The position numbers and the translations under genes are program-made. DNA of 64,000 nucleotides, taken from assembly GCA_030753265.1 (NCBI GenBank), contig JASMCQ010000032.1:37361-101360 (forward strand). Direction: 5' to 3'. The notes beneath the pieces were generated by a model that did no database searches, was not told the DNA's origin, and saw nothing but the letters and a program-made list of their open reading frames with translations. Each line of letters starts with the position of its first letter. The stretch's first letter is position 1. The DNA comes from Dehalococcoidia bacterium. GTDB lineage: Bacteria > Chloroflexota > Dehalococcoidia > UBA3495. Shown one piece after another: positions 16,501-24,126 of the stretch.

Positions 16501-17228
16501 ATGAGGCGCACCTCCTCCACGCCGCGAACCGAGCGCTGGCTGTAGGGATCGAATTGCCGGATAGTGTCGATTTCGTCGTCCCAGAGTTCGATGCGATAGG
16601 GCAGGTCGGCATGGGCCGGATAGACGTCGATGATGCCGCCCCGATGGCTGAAGCAGCCGGGCGCTTCCACTACCGGCTCGTTGCGGTAGCCCAGGTCCAC
16701 CCAGTGGGCCAAGAGCTGGTTGAGCCGCACCTTCTCGCCCACGCCGACCCGCCAGAGACCGCTCTCTCCGCCCCCGGCGCCGGGGCCAACCATGACCTCG
16801 AAGGGCAATGTTTTGATCAGCACGGCGCCCACGGAGGCGACGACCAGCGGGTGTGAGGAGTCCTCACTGTCGCGGTTTGCCGATGACGAAGCCAGGGCGG
16901 CCAGAGCGGCCAGCCGCTGGTTGCTGGTGTTGGCATCCACGGAGAGCCGTTCGAAGGGAAGCACCTCCGGCTCCGGAAGCAGGTAAACCTGCTCGCCCTC
17001 TCCCAAGTAGGTGAGGAGCTGGTCGTGGAGCCGCCGGGCATCCTCCGAGCGAGGGGTGATGACCAGTAACGGTCCCGGCTGGTGACGCCACAGGGCCGCG
17101 ATATACCCCGGACGCGCTCCCTGGCGCACCGCGACGCGGGGCGGCGCCTCCGGAGTGGGGGCCGTCGCCATATGGCGCAGGTACTCCGGGTGACCGCTGA
17201 TTACGGAAAGGACACCATTCAAAGACAT
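13536..17228 (-). CDS. mfd: Transcription-repair coupling factor Mfd
   Basis: A 1230-residue ATP-dependent translocase that displaces RNA polymerase stalled at DNA damage and recruits UvrA. The N-terminal UvrB-like region carries EPEVLPFERL and a long charged middle. The RNA-polymerase-interacting/CarD-like domain follows (GSYVVHIDHGVARFAG near residue 540), then the RecG-like motor with Walker A GDVGYGKTEVALRAAFK near residue 680, the DEEHRFG box near 777, SATPIPRTL, and the C-terminal TRCF domain. Length is normal for the family. The gene ends 90 bases from the DinB-like gene and may lead its transcript. The start is ATG at 17228 with a weak AGGA. Confidence 0.97.
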   Translation of the reverse strand: MSLNGVLSVISGHPEYLRHMATAPTPEAPPRVAVRQGARPGYIAALWRHQPGPLLVITPRSEDARRLHDQLLTYLGEGEQVYLLPEPEVLPFERLSVDANTSNQRLAALAALASSSANRDSEDSSHPLVVASVGAVLIKTLPFEVMVGPGAGGGESGLWRVGVGEKVRLNQLLAHWVDLGYRNEPVVEAPGCFSHRGGIIDVYPAHADLPYRIELWDDEIDTIRQFDPYSQRSVRGVEEVRLIPAREQLPNLTSPVRVRELVSGIDFTRCNKDIQERMEEEIAALFTGPNIETISFYNGLLNSANLLEYLPKHGRIVLERASQIEAEALELQERFDRMRSNREDRGELPAGFPTPYLPWPEFTAELEQRPRLLLQTWVNDEDDRIFQPVAPYYGRLEELAGDVLRHQQEGRAVVAVTQHARRLAEILEQAGAGVTLSTTLEEPPQPGRVYLVSGSLREGWTIDAPTSGAARDNGDGPHSESGLENREGAPCSLTLLTDAELFGTVKERRYRRVQRAEHGPAVVLSDLVPGSYVVHIDHGVARFAGTTKIGEDGEEKEYLVLEYAEQDKLYVPTDNLDRVSAYVGAMDRPPNLTRLSAADWARVKERVKRATREMAMELLQLHASRQAAQGHEFGPDTVWQQELEDSFPFEETPDQANAINEVKADMERTKPMDRLICGDVGYGKTEVALRAAFKTVNDGMQVGLLVPTTVLAQQHYATFSERLSPFPVRVEVLSRFRTRKEQQEVIQGLKDGTVDIVVGTHRLLQKDIHFKNLGLAVVDEEHRFGVSHKERLKRLRREVDVLTLSATPIPRTLNQALSGIRDLSTMDTPPEARLPVKTFVSEYSEEVIKEAILRELERNGQVFFLHNRVRTIQQKAAEILELAPQARILVAHGQMVEGDLEDVMMAFSRGEADVLMCTTIIESGLDMPNVNTLIVDRADRFGLSQLYQLRGRVGRGDHRAYAYLLIPRGRRITEAAERRVQAILEASDLGSGFRIAMRDLEIRGAGNLLGAAQSGHIQEVGLDLYSQLLQEAVRELSEETGLEVPAPKQDTTELPRLELPIQARIPESYIAHLPTRLSVYQQIARVAQRRGVPLLRDELLDRFGPVPPEVESLLLLADLRALGAHVGVESMQHNGESVVLTLRSSVGGARTPLQRAMGPLVNVGHKQISMSVRRLGDQWLSRLTKVLERFQVFQAKLQAMAREEATGAAGDPSGDGREPTDAARLPFGGA

Positions 17229-17404
17229 GTATTCAAGTCCTGGCCGGTTGAGCCCTCAGGCGCTGCTCGAACAGCCCCGAAAGGGCTCCCAGCCCCGCAA
17301 AACGTCCAGAAGGGGCTGACCCAAAGTGCCAGCCCCGATCAAACCATTCTATTGAATTCGGGCCGCCCGCACAAGAAGCCGGTGGCCCGGCAAAAGTGCC
17401 ATGT

Positions 17405-17410
17405 TATAAT
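17405..17410 (+). promoter_or_regulatory. Likely -10 box upstream of proB
   Basis: A perfect TATAAT lies about 70 bases before the proB start codon. I do not see a good -35 hexamer at 16-18 bases, so the call rests on the -10 alone. Confidence 0.35.
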
Positions 17411-17478
17411 AAACGACTGACGAGGAGTTCCGAACCTCCTCCACCGCCTCTGGCTATCCACGATAAGGACTCGCCCCA

Positions 17479-18657
17479 ATGCCCAGCACCGGTCAGCTCA
17501 CTGATTCGTCTATGGACTCTACCGCGTCGGAAGGCCTGCGCCACCGGAGAATCGTGGTCAAAGCCGGTACCAGCGTGCTGACCGAGGCCCCGGAGCATCG
17601 ATGCCTTGACCTGAAGGTAATGGGCGACCTGGCGCGACAGATCTCCCAGCTGAAGGGGTTGAACGCGGAGGTGCTGTTGGTGACCTCTGGCGCCATCGCC
17701 GCGGGCCGGGAGTTGTTGGAACCTGACCAGGACAACGGGGATCGGGACATCCCAACCCGGCAAGTCCTGGCCGCCGTGGGCCAGAGCCGGCTGATGCACA
17801 CCTACCAGGAAATGTTCGCCTCCCACGGGTCCCAGGTAGCCCAGACGCTGCTCACCGTCGACGACCTTTCGGACCGCCAGTCCTACTTGAACGTTCGTAA
17901 TACCCTCCGGGGTTTGCTCGACCTGGGGGTGGTGCCCATTCTCAACGAGAACGACGTGGTGGCGGTGGACGAGATCGGGGAGGTGTTCGGAGACAACGAT
18001 CGCCTTTCTGCCCTGGTGGCCAACCTGGTGGACGCCGACCTGCTGGTGATACTGACCGATACCGATGGGCTCTATACCGCCGACCCCCACACGGACTCCG
18101 AGGCACGCCTGATTCCCGTGGTGGACCAGGTCGACGCCGCGGTGGAGGCCCTGGCCGGCAGGGACCGCAACCCTTGGGCTCGAGGCGGCATGGCCACCAA
18201 ACTGGATGCAGCCCGGCTGGTGACCACCTCCGGCATTACCATGGTCATGTGCCACGGTTTGGCTGAAGACGCCGTGAAAAGGGCGGCACGGGGAGAGGCC
18301 ATCGGCACCCTCTTTCGGCCCGGCGCCGAGAAGCTGGAGGCCCGCAAGAGGTGGATGCTAGGCGAGATCTCCCTCCGGGGCGACATTGTGGTTGACGCCG
18401 GGGCGGTTCGGGCCCTCGTGGAGAGCAATGGGAGCCTCCTGCCCGCCGGAATCACGGGCGCAAACGGGGATTTCCGCCGTGGCGACATCGTTTATGTTCT
18501 GGAGCAAGGGGGCCGCCGCGTCGCCTGCGGCATCGCCAATTACAAGTCAGAGGATGTAAGACGAATTCGAGGGGTCCGCTCCGACCACATCCAGGGCATC
18601 CTCGGCTACCACTACGGCGAGGAAGTGGTGCACCGCAACAACCTGGTGCTGCTATGA
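17479..18657 (+). CDS. proB: Glutamate 5-kinase with PUA domain
   Basis: Phosphorylates L-glutamate to gamma-glutamyl phosphate, the first step of proline synthesis. The amino-acid-kinase domain starts with RIVVKAGTSVLTE and contains LLVTSGAIAAG, PILNENDVV, NDRLSALVA and GGMATKLDAA. The last 100 residues (LRGDIVVDAGAVRALVESNG) form the PUA domain typical of the 370-residue class. The ATG at 17479 gives 392 residues, and an ATG at 17512 would also fit, so the first 10-20 residues are uncertain. proA follows after one intervening small gene, which suggests a proline operon. Confidence 0.95.
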   Translation: MPSTGQLTDSSMDSTASEGLRHRRIVVKAGTSVLTEAPEHRCLDLKVMGDLARQISQLKGLNAEVLLVTSGAIAAGRELLEPDQDNGDRDIPTRQVLAAVGQSRLMHTYQEMFASHGSQVAQTLLTVDDLSDRQSYLNVRNTLRGLLDLGVVPILNENDVVAVDEIGEVFGDNDRLSALVANLVDADLLVILTDTDGLYTADPHTDSEARLIPVVDQVDAAVEALAGRDRNPWARGGMATKLDAARLVTTSGITMVMCHGLAEDAVKRAARGEAIGTLFRPGAEKLEARKRWMLGEISLRGDIVVDAGAVRALVESNGSLLPAGITGANGDFRRGDIVYVLEQGGRRVACGIANYKSEDVRRIRGVRSDHIQGILGYHYGEEVVHRNNLVLL

Positions 18658-18821
18658 GGCGCGTCGGCCCGGACAGGGCGTTTGGGCCTGGCTAAGGTGA
18701 GCTTGGGCGCGCATGGCCCAACTCATTGCTGCAAGTTCCGGATGCCGCCACCGATGGTTGCGAGGACAAACCAGGTCAGAAGAAGCGGGCAACAGAGTCA
18801 TAAACCCAAGAGGGTAGCAGG

Positions 18822-19199
18822 ATGACCACCTTTCGTTACTCGATAGAGATCGGCGACGCGGCCGGGCAGCACTTCGAGAGTGTGGGTGCCCGGGTCGATA
18901 CGGGCGCCAGCTATACGTTGGTGCCTCGGCCCGTGATGGAACAGTTAGGACACTCGCCTACGCATCACCGCCCTTTCCGGCTAGCGGATGGCAGTGTCGT
19001 GCAAATGGGCTTGTGCCAGGCGCCGGTGCGTATCGGCCAGGAAACTGCTATTGTATCTTGCGTTTTTGGCGATGCCGGGACTGAAGCCTTGTTAGGGGCG
19101 ACCGCCCTAGAGGAGTTCGGCCTGGGCGTTGACCCAGTCAACCACACCCTGGTGCCCGTTGTCTTCAACCTGCTGGGATTCACGGCGGAGAAACCATGA
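18822..19199 (+). CDS. Retropepsin-like aspartyl protease (clan AA)
   Basis: A 125-residue protein with the single-domain aspartic protease pattern. ARVDTGASYTLVPRPVME near residue 25 holds the DTG active-site triad, RLADGSVVQMG is the expected following hairpin, and LLGATALEEFGLGVDPVNH near residue 90 is the second psi-loop. Proteins of this type act as homodimers. There is no signal peptide or membrane helix, so it is probably cytoplasmic. It lies 164 bases after proB, and its stop overlaps the proA start by four bases (ATGA), implying translational coupling to a proline gene. Its substrate is unknown. A protease gene inside proBA is unusual. Confidence 0.8.
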   Translation: MTTFRYSIEIGDAAGQHFESVGARVDTGASYTLVPRPVMEQLGHSPTHHRPFRLADGSVVQMGLCQAPVRIGQETAIVSCVFGDAGTEALLGATALEEFGLGVDPVNHTLVPVVFNLLGFTAEKP

Positions 19200-20494
19200 C
19201 CATCGAGACCGTTGACGCGCTTGTGGCGAAGGGCCGGGCGGCCCGGGCGGCCAGCCGGCAGGTGGCCCGTCTGTCCACGCGGATCAAGGACCGGGCGCTG
19301 CTCAACATCGCGGAGGCGCTTGAAACCGGCCAGTCTCCCGTTCTGGCGGCCAACCGGCGGGACCACGAGGCTGCCCGAAGTAACGGCCTCGACGAGGCGA
19401 TGCTGGACCGGCTGCTCCTGACTCCGGAGCGGCTCCAGGACATCGCCCGTGACGTGCGCGCCGTGGCGGCCTTGCCCGACCCAATAGGCGAGACCATGGA
19501 CATGACCACCTTGCCCAACGGCCTGCGGGTGGGCAAACGCCGAGTCCCCCTGGGCGTGGTGGGCAGCATCTACGAGAGCCGTCCCAACGTCACCATCGAC
19601 ATCGCCGTCCTGTGCCTCAAATCGGGCAACGCCTGCCTGCTGCGGGGCGGCAAGGAGAGCCTCCACTCCAACACCGCCCTGGTCAAACTGGTGCGCGAGG
19701 CCATCGCCGAGGCTGGGGTGCCGCCGGAGGCCGTCCAATTCATCGACAACCCGGACCGGGCCCTGGTGGACGCCATGCTGCGAATGAAAGAGCATATCGA
19801 CCTGTTGGTGCCCCGGGGCGGCGCGGAGTTGGTCCGTTTCGTGGCGAACAACGCCGCCATGCCCGCCGTCACCGGGGGCATCGGCGTGTGCCATACCTAC
19901 GTGGATCGGGGTGCAGACGTGGGGATGGCGGCGGATATAATCTTCAACGCCAAGGTCCAGCGCCCCACAGTGTGCAACGCCCTGGACACGGTGCTGGTCC
20001 ACTCCGACGTTGCGCCCCGGTGTCTGCCCCGCATCGCCCGGGAGCTGGCGGCGGCCGGGGTGGAGCTGCACTGCGACCACCGGGCCCTGAGCATCCTGGG
20101 GCCGAGCCCCCTCGGTGAGGGAGAATTGCCGATGGGCAAGGTGCTGCCCGCCGTCGAAGACGACTGGGGACAGGAGTTCCTGTCGTTGACCGCGGCCGTC
20201 AAGGTGGTAGACTCTCTGGAAGAGGCTCTGCAACATATCGAAACCTACGGCTCCGGCCATTCGGAGGCCATCATTACCGAAGATTATTCGGCGGCGATGC
20301 GGTTCCTCGAAGAGGTGGACGCCGCGGCGGTGTTCGTCAACGCGAGCACCAGGTTCACCGACGGCGCGCAGTTCGGACTGGGCGCCGAGGTGGGCATCAG
20401 TACTCAAAAGTTACACGCCAGAGGACCCATGGGCCTTCGGGAACTCACCTCATACAAGTGGGTAATCCTGGGCAACGGCCAGGTCAGATACTAG
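19196..20494 (+). CDS. proA: Gamma-glutamyl phosphate reductase
   Basis: NADPH-dependent reduction of gamma-glutamyl phosphate to glutamate semialdehyde, the second step of proline synthesis. The 432-residue aldehyde-dehydrogenase fold shows VPLGVVGSIYESRPNVTIDI, RGGKESLHSN, the catalytic cysteine in RPTVCNALDTVLVH near residue 260, and the C-terminal ARGPMGLRELTSYKWV. Length is typical. It overlaps the preceding protease gene by four bases and precedes a small unknown gene by 15 bases. Confidence 0.96.
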   Translation: MTIETVDALVAKGRAARAASRQVARLSTRIKDRALLNIAEALETGQSPVLAANRRDHEAARSNGLDEAMLDRLLLTPERLQDIARDVRAVAALPDPIGETMDMTTLPNGLRVGKRRVPLGVVGSIYESRPNVTIDIAVLCLKSGNACLLRGGKESLHSNTALVKLVREAIAEAGVPPEAVQFIDNPDRALVDAMLRMKEHIDLLVPRGGAELVRFVANNAAMPAVTGGIGVCHTYVDRGADVGMAADIIFNAKVQRPTVCNALDTVLVHSDVAPRCLPRIARELAAAGVELHCDHRALSILGPSPLGEGELPMGKVLPAVEDDWGQEFLSLTAAVKVVDSLEEALQHIETYGSGHSEAIITEDYSAAMRFLEEVDAAAVFVNASTRFTDGAQFGLGAEVGISTQKLHARGPMGLRELTSYKWVILGNGQVRY

Positions 20495-20509
20495 ACCGGG
20501 AGGTGGGCT

Positions 20510-20815
20510 GTGGGGGACTTTAGCTTCGAGCGCGAGGTCCGGACCCCTTATTCCGAGGCTTATACCATCCGTGAGGACGACCGCCCCGTGGGGCGGGTGG
20601 ATATCCATTTCGCAAACGGAGTGGTCCACCTTTCCGTCGCGGTGGACGAGAGCCTGACTCAAGACGCCATTCAGGAGATAATCGACACGGTGGACGAGGA
20701 CATGGTGGACGCCGTGGGCATCGACCGCGAAGGGTTCGTGGTGCACGTGTTCCAAGGCCGGGAAACGGGCGTGTTCAGCGATGACGGGTTCACCGAAGAC
20801 GGCAGCGAGAACTAA
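20510..20815 (+). CDS. Small hypothetical protein downstream of proA
   Basis: I do not recognise this 101-residue acidic protein. The GTG start is supported by GGGAGGTGGG and by its place 15 bases after proA. It has a beta-strand-rich centre (PVGRVDIHFANGVVHLSVAV), a central acidic helix (QDAIQEIIDTVDEDMVDAVG) and an acidic tail, with no cysteines, no membrane helix and no known motif. Tight spacing suggests co-transcription with proA. Confidence 0.6.
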   Translation: MGDFSFEREVRTPYSEAYTIREDDRPVGRVDIHFANGVVHLSVAVDESLTQDAIQEIIDTVDEDMVDAVGIDREGFVVHVFQGRETGVFSDDGFTEDGSEN

Positions 20816-20873
20816 CGCACTGTCTTGCAAGTAGCTTCCCATGGGCGAAACTGTGTGACAGACCGCCCCTACA

Positions 20874-20943
20874 CCCGTCTTTCCGGCGAAGGCCGGAATC
20901 CAGAGCGGGGCTGGCTGGATCCCGGCCTTCGCCGGGATGACGG
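20874..20943. repeat. Inverted repeat, family A (CCGGCGAAGGCCGGAATCC), copy 1
   Basis: TTCCGGCGAAGGCCGGAATCC near 20881 is matched in inverted form by GGATCCCGGCCTTCGCCGGGA ending near 20937, with a short GC-rich centre. The same arms occur at 33477-33580 and 48316-48443. It lies between two convergent genes and may also form a hairpin in either transcript. Confidence 0.8.
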
Positions 20944-20991
20944 ACCTGGGATCAACCTATTTGCGAGACCCTGGGCCAGGTACCGGGCGGG

Positions 20992-23900
20992 CTACAGCTC
21001 GATAACCTGGGTGTCCGGAGCAACACCGGTGAAGAGGTCGATCATCTCCGGGTGACAGGTGAACACCAGGACCTGGTTGGTTCTCGAAAGCTCCACGAAG
21101 GCTTCGGCGGCGCGCCGGGCCCGGTCTGGGTCAAAGTTCACCAGCACCTCGTCCACCACCACCGGCAGACACTCGTTCCGCTCCCCAAACTCTCGGATCA
21201 GGCCGAAGCGCAATGCCAGGTAGAGCTGCTCTCTGGTGCCGCGGCTGAGTTCCGAAGGTTGTTTGCTGACGCCGTTCTCGTCGATCACCGTAACGGTCTG
21301 CTCCCCAATTGGAGCGTAAAGCCGGGGGTACCGCTGGCCGGTGATGGCGCCGAAGAACTTTTGAGCGTGCAGAATCACTCCCGGCTGGCGTTCCTCCTCG
21401 AATTTCGTGCGGGTCCGCAGCAGTAAATCCTCAGCTATGGTTAGTTTCGTCCACTCCCGTGCTTGCTCCCGTAGCTCCTCCATGAGCGCGTTCCTCTTCA
21501 CCCGCAGCGCCGACGACTCTGCTTCGCTGGTTAGCTGGCCCAGGAGGGTCCTCTTTTCTCCTTGCTCACGCAACAAGGTGTCTCCGATTTCCTCATTTGC
21601 TTCGATTTGCTCGGCAAGCTCGCGAGAGGTTTCTTCCAGAGCCTGCGGGCTCGCCTGGGCCAGTTCTTCCTTGAACCGCTCGAACTGCTCACCGGGGCCG
21701 GTCAATCGTTGGAGGTTTGTCTGGTATCCACCGCGCTTTCGCTCCAAGTCGCGACGTTCGTCGTGCTGCGCGGCCCGTCGCCGGAATTCCTCGGGGTCAT
21801 CGGTGCCGCCGGCGCCGAGGAGTTTCACCACAACCTCCTGGTACTCTTCGAGCCGCTTCTCAAGCCGCCGGACTCGTTGACCGACATTCTCGGCCTCTTC
21901 TCGGGCGACATCCCGCCGGTTTACTGAATCACCCACGGCAACGTACCGCGCTATCAGAGCGTCCGCCGCCGAGGCAAGCTCGCGGGACACCCCGGTCTCA
22001 ATCGGTGTGCCGCCAATCGGTATGCCAAAGGTGCCCGCGAGAGGAACAATCAACTCCTTGTACTCGTCAATATCCTTTTCGATGGCCTTGATCCGGCTCC
22101 GCATGGTCCGGACTTCCCCCAGAGCGAACCGCGCCGTCTCCACGCTGCCCCGGAATTCGACCATCGTCTCCGGGGTAAGCGTCTCGGCTAGGCCACGGTC
22201 CACCAGCCAGGTCCGCCATTCCCCCTGCACCGCCTCCAGCGCTTCCCGCGCCGATTCCCGCGCTTGAGCCGCGTCATCCGCGCGGCCTTGTTGCTGCCGC
22301 ACCGCCTGGGTGGCGTCGGCGAGCCGCTGCCGCAGGGCCTCCCAGGCGCGAAGGGCCTCGCTGACAGAGTCCAACTCCCCTTCAACGACATCCAGGGCAA
22401 CGGCGTCAGGCAGAATGAGACCAAGGGGCGCCGCGGCCTCTTGAAGCTCTGCCTCCGCCTTGGTTTCAGCAATCTCGGCATCCCGAACCAGGCCCGCCAA
22501 TGCCTGATTGACCGGGCCACCAGCGCCCGAAGGTGTCCGCTCGCCTCTTATGAGGATGTATCCAATTACGCCGAGCAGCACGAAGCCCGCGAAACCGCTG
22601 ATAATCAACGCCTCCTGCCCCAGGAACGCTCCGGCCGCCATCAGCACGACCGCCGCGAGAGCCAGCAGCAGCGGCAAGCCCATCCTTTGCAATCCGCTGC
22701 TCTGCCGCCCGACTTCCGCCGGGCCCGCGGAGGATTCGAGTTGACCCCGGAAATCCGTGTGGCGCTGGCGTTGCCTGGCGTATTCATCCAGTCGAGTTCG
22801 GGTGGCCCGCAATGCCGTTCGTTTTTGTTCAACCGCCGCGGCATCGAGGGACGGGCCTTCCTTCTCTTCGACCGCGTTTCGGGCTCGAAGCTCGACTTCC
22901 CGGTGTTCCTTCAGGAGGCCCTGAAACTGTTCCAGACGGCTGGTGCGTTCTCGCAGATCGGCATGACTCCCGGCCAGCGTCTGCCGCGAAACCTCGATGT
23001 GGTCTCGGGTGCCTATCGACGTATCAAAGGAATCGAGGCGTTCCTCAACCCAATCAGGGCCGAGGTCCCGGAGCCGTTCACCGAGGGCGGCTTCCAAACT
23101 TTGTAGCTCTCCCTTGCGGTCGGGCAGGTCCCGCACCGATGCGTCGAAGCTGGCCCGCCCTCGGCGAATACGCTCGACGTTTTCCCGATGCTCCAGCAGG
23201 CTTTCATCGGCGATCGATTCCTCGGCTGATTTCTCGGCCAGTTTGAGTTTTTCGGCGTCCTCTTCCAAATCCCGTTTCCCGTTGCCCGCCCGCTCCTGGG
23301 CGGCTTCAAGCCGGCCGACGGCATTTTCCGGGAAACCGTCGAAGCTGGGAAGCTCGTTCAATTGATCGTCAACCTCAATGAGGGCAACCCAGTCGTCCCA
23401 GCCCTCCTGCAAGCGGGCCACTTCCCCGGATTGCTGCTGCAACTTGGCGCGATCGGATCCCCCGGACTCTATTTCCTGGCCGATCTCCGACAGCCGGGCG
23501 ACGAGACTGCCATACTTGGCGGCGTTCCCCTGCGCCTCATCCAGACGGCTGCCGACCACTTCCAGTTCTGCGATCAACCCTGCTATGGCGTTTCTCCTTC
23601 CTTGCCTGCGGAAGATTTCGTTCTTCTTGTTTCTGATTGCATTGAGCGCCCCCGGCAATCTGGCTGCTCCCATCCCGGCGCTGTATATCTGGTTATCTAC
23701 ATCGGCATTCTGTAGCGATTTGTCCTCCTGGAGTTCGTCGAGGCTAAAAGCGAACACATTCTTGAAGACATCCGATGAGGTATCGCTGAGAAGCCGGCGA
23801 AGGTTCGCCTCGTCAGCCGGGGCGCCATCCCCGGTCTTGATGCTGACCGGTCCGCCATGGGTACCACGGAATCTTTCAACGATGAACCGGCGCCCGCTGC

Positions 23901-24126
23901 TATCCACTAGCGTCAAGCGGCCGCCATGCTGACCGCCGGCCAGTGGAGGGTAATGCCTATCCGGTAATCGGGGGAACCCAAAGAGGACCATCCGAATGAA
24001 CGCGAGAAGGGTGCTCTTTCCGGCCTCGTTGACTCCGTGGATAACGACGATGGACCCCGTAAAGGGCCCGACCTGTTTGGCGGCGAAAGGACCGAATCCC
24101 TCTATATGCAGATCTTCGACCCTCAC
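20992..24126 (-). CDS. yhaN: YhaN-type AAA ATPase (SMC/SbcC-like, with central membrane segment)
   Basis: A 1044-residue ABC/SMC-like ATPase. N-terminal EDLHIEGFGPFA and Walker A GVNEAGKSTLLAFIR at about residues 30-45 are followed by long coiled coils. Two hydrophobic stretches (about residues 480-525, LPLLLALAAVVLMAAGAFLG and then IISGFAGFVLLGVIGYILI) interrupt the coils. The C-terminal part has the signature LSRGTREQLYLALRFGLI and Walker B LPVVVDEVLVNFD. B. subtilis YhaN has the same layout and works with the nuclease YhaO. The GTG at 24126 overlaps the yhaO stop (GTGA) and is preceded by GGAGGAGG. The membrane segment argues for action at the membrane. Confidence 0.88.
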   Translation of the reverse strand: MRVEDLHIEGFGPFAAKQVGPFTGSIVVIHGVNEAGKSTLLAFIRMVLFGFPRLPDRHYPPLAGGQHGGRLTLVDSSGRRFIVERFRGTHGGPVSIKTGDGAPADEANLRRLLSDTSSDVFKNVFAFSLDELQEDKSLQNADVDNQIYSAGMGAARLPGALNAIRNKKNEIFRRQGRRNAIAGLIAELEVVGSRLDEAQGNAAKYGSLVARLSEIGQEIESGGSDRAKLQQQSGEVARLQEGWDDWVALIEVDDQLNELPSFDGFPENAVGRLEAAQERAGNGKRDLEEDAEKLKLAEKSAEESIADESLLEHRENVERIRRGRASFDASVRDLPDRKGELQSLEAALGERLRDLGPDWVEERLDSFDTSIGTRDHIEVSRQTLAGSHADLRERTSRLEQFQGLLKEHREVELRARNAVEEKEGPSLDAAAVEQKRTALRATRTRLDEYARQRQRHTDFRGQLESSAGPAEVGRQSSGLQRMGLPLLLALAAVVLMAAGAFLGQEALIISGFAGFVLLGVIGYILIRGERTPSGAGGPVNQALAGLVRDAEIAETKAEAELQEAAAPLGLILPDAVALDVVEGELDSVSEALRAWEALRQRLADATQAVRQQQGRADDAAQARESAREALEAVQGEWRTWLVDRGLAETLTPETMVEFRGSVETARFALGEVRTMRSRIKAIEKDIDEYKELIVPLAGTFGIPIGGTPIETGVSRELASAADALIARYVAVGDSVNRRDVAREEAENVGQRVRRLEKRLEEYQEVVVKLLGAGGTDDPEEFRRRAAQHDERRDLERKRGGYQTNLQRLTGPGEQFERFKEELAQASPQALEETSRELAEQIEANEEIGDTLLREQGEKRTLLGQLTSEAESSALRVKRNALMEELREQAREWTKLTIAEDLLLRTRTKFEEERQPGVILHAQKFFGAITGQRYPRLYAPIGEQTVTVIDENGVSKQPSELSRGTREQLYLALRFGLIREFGERNECLPVVVDEVLVNFDPDRARRAAEAFVELSRTNQVLVFTCHPEMIDLFTGVAPDTQVIEL

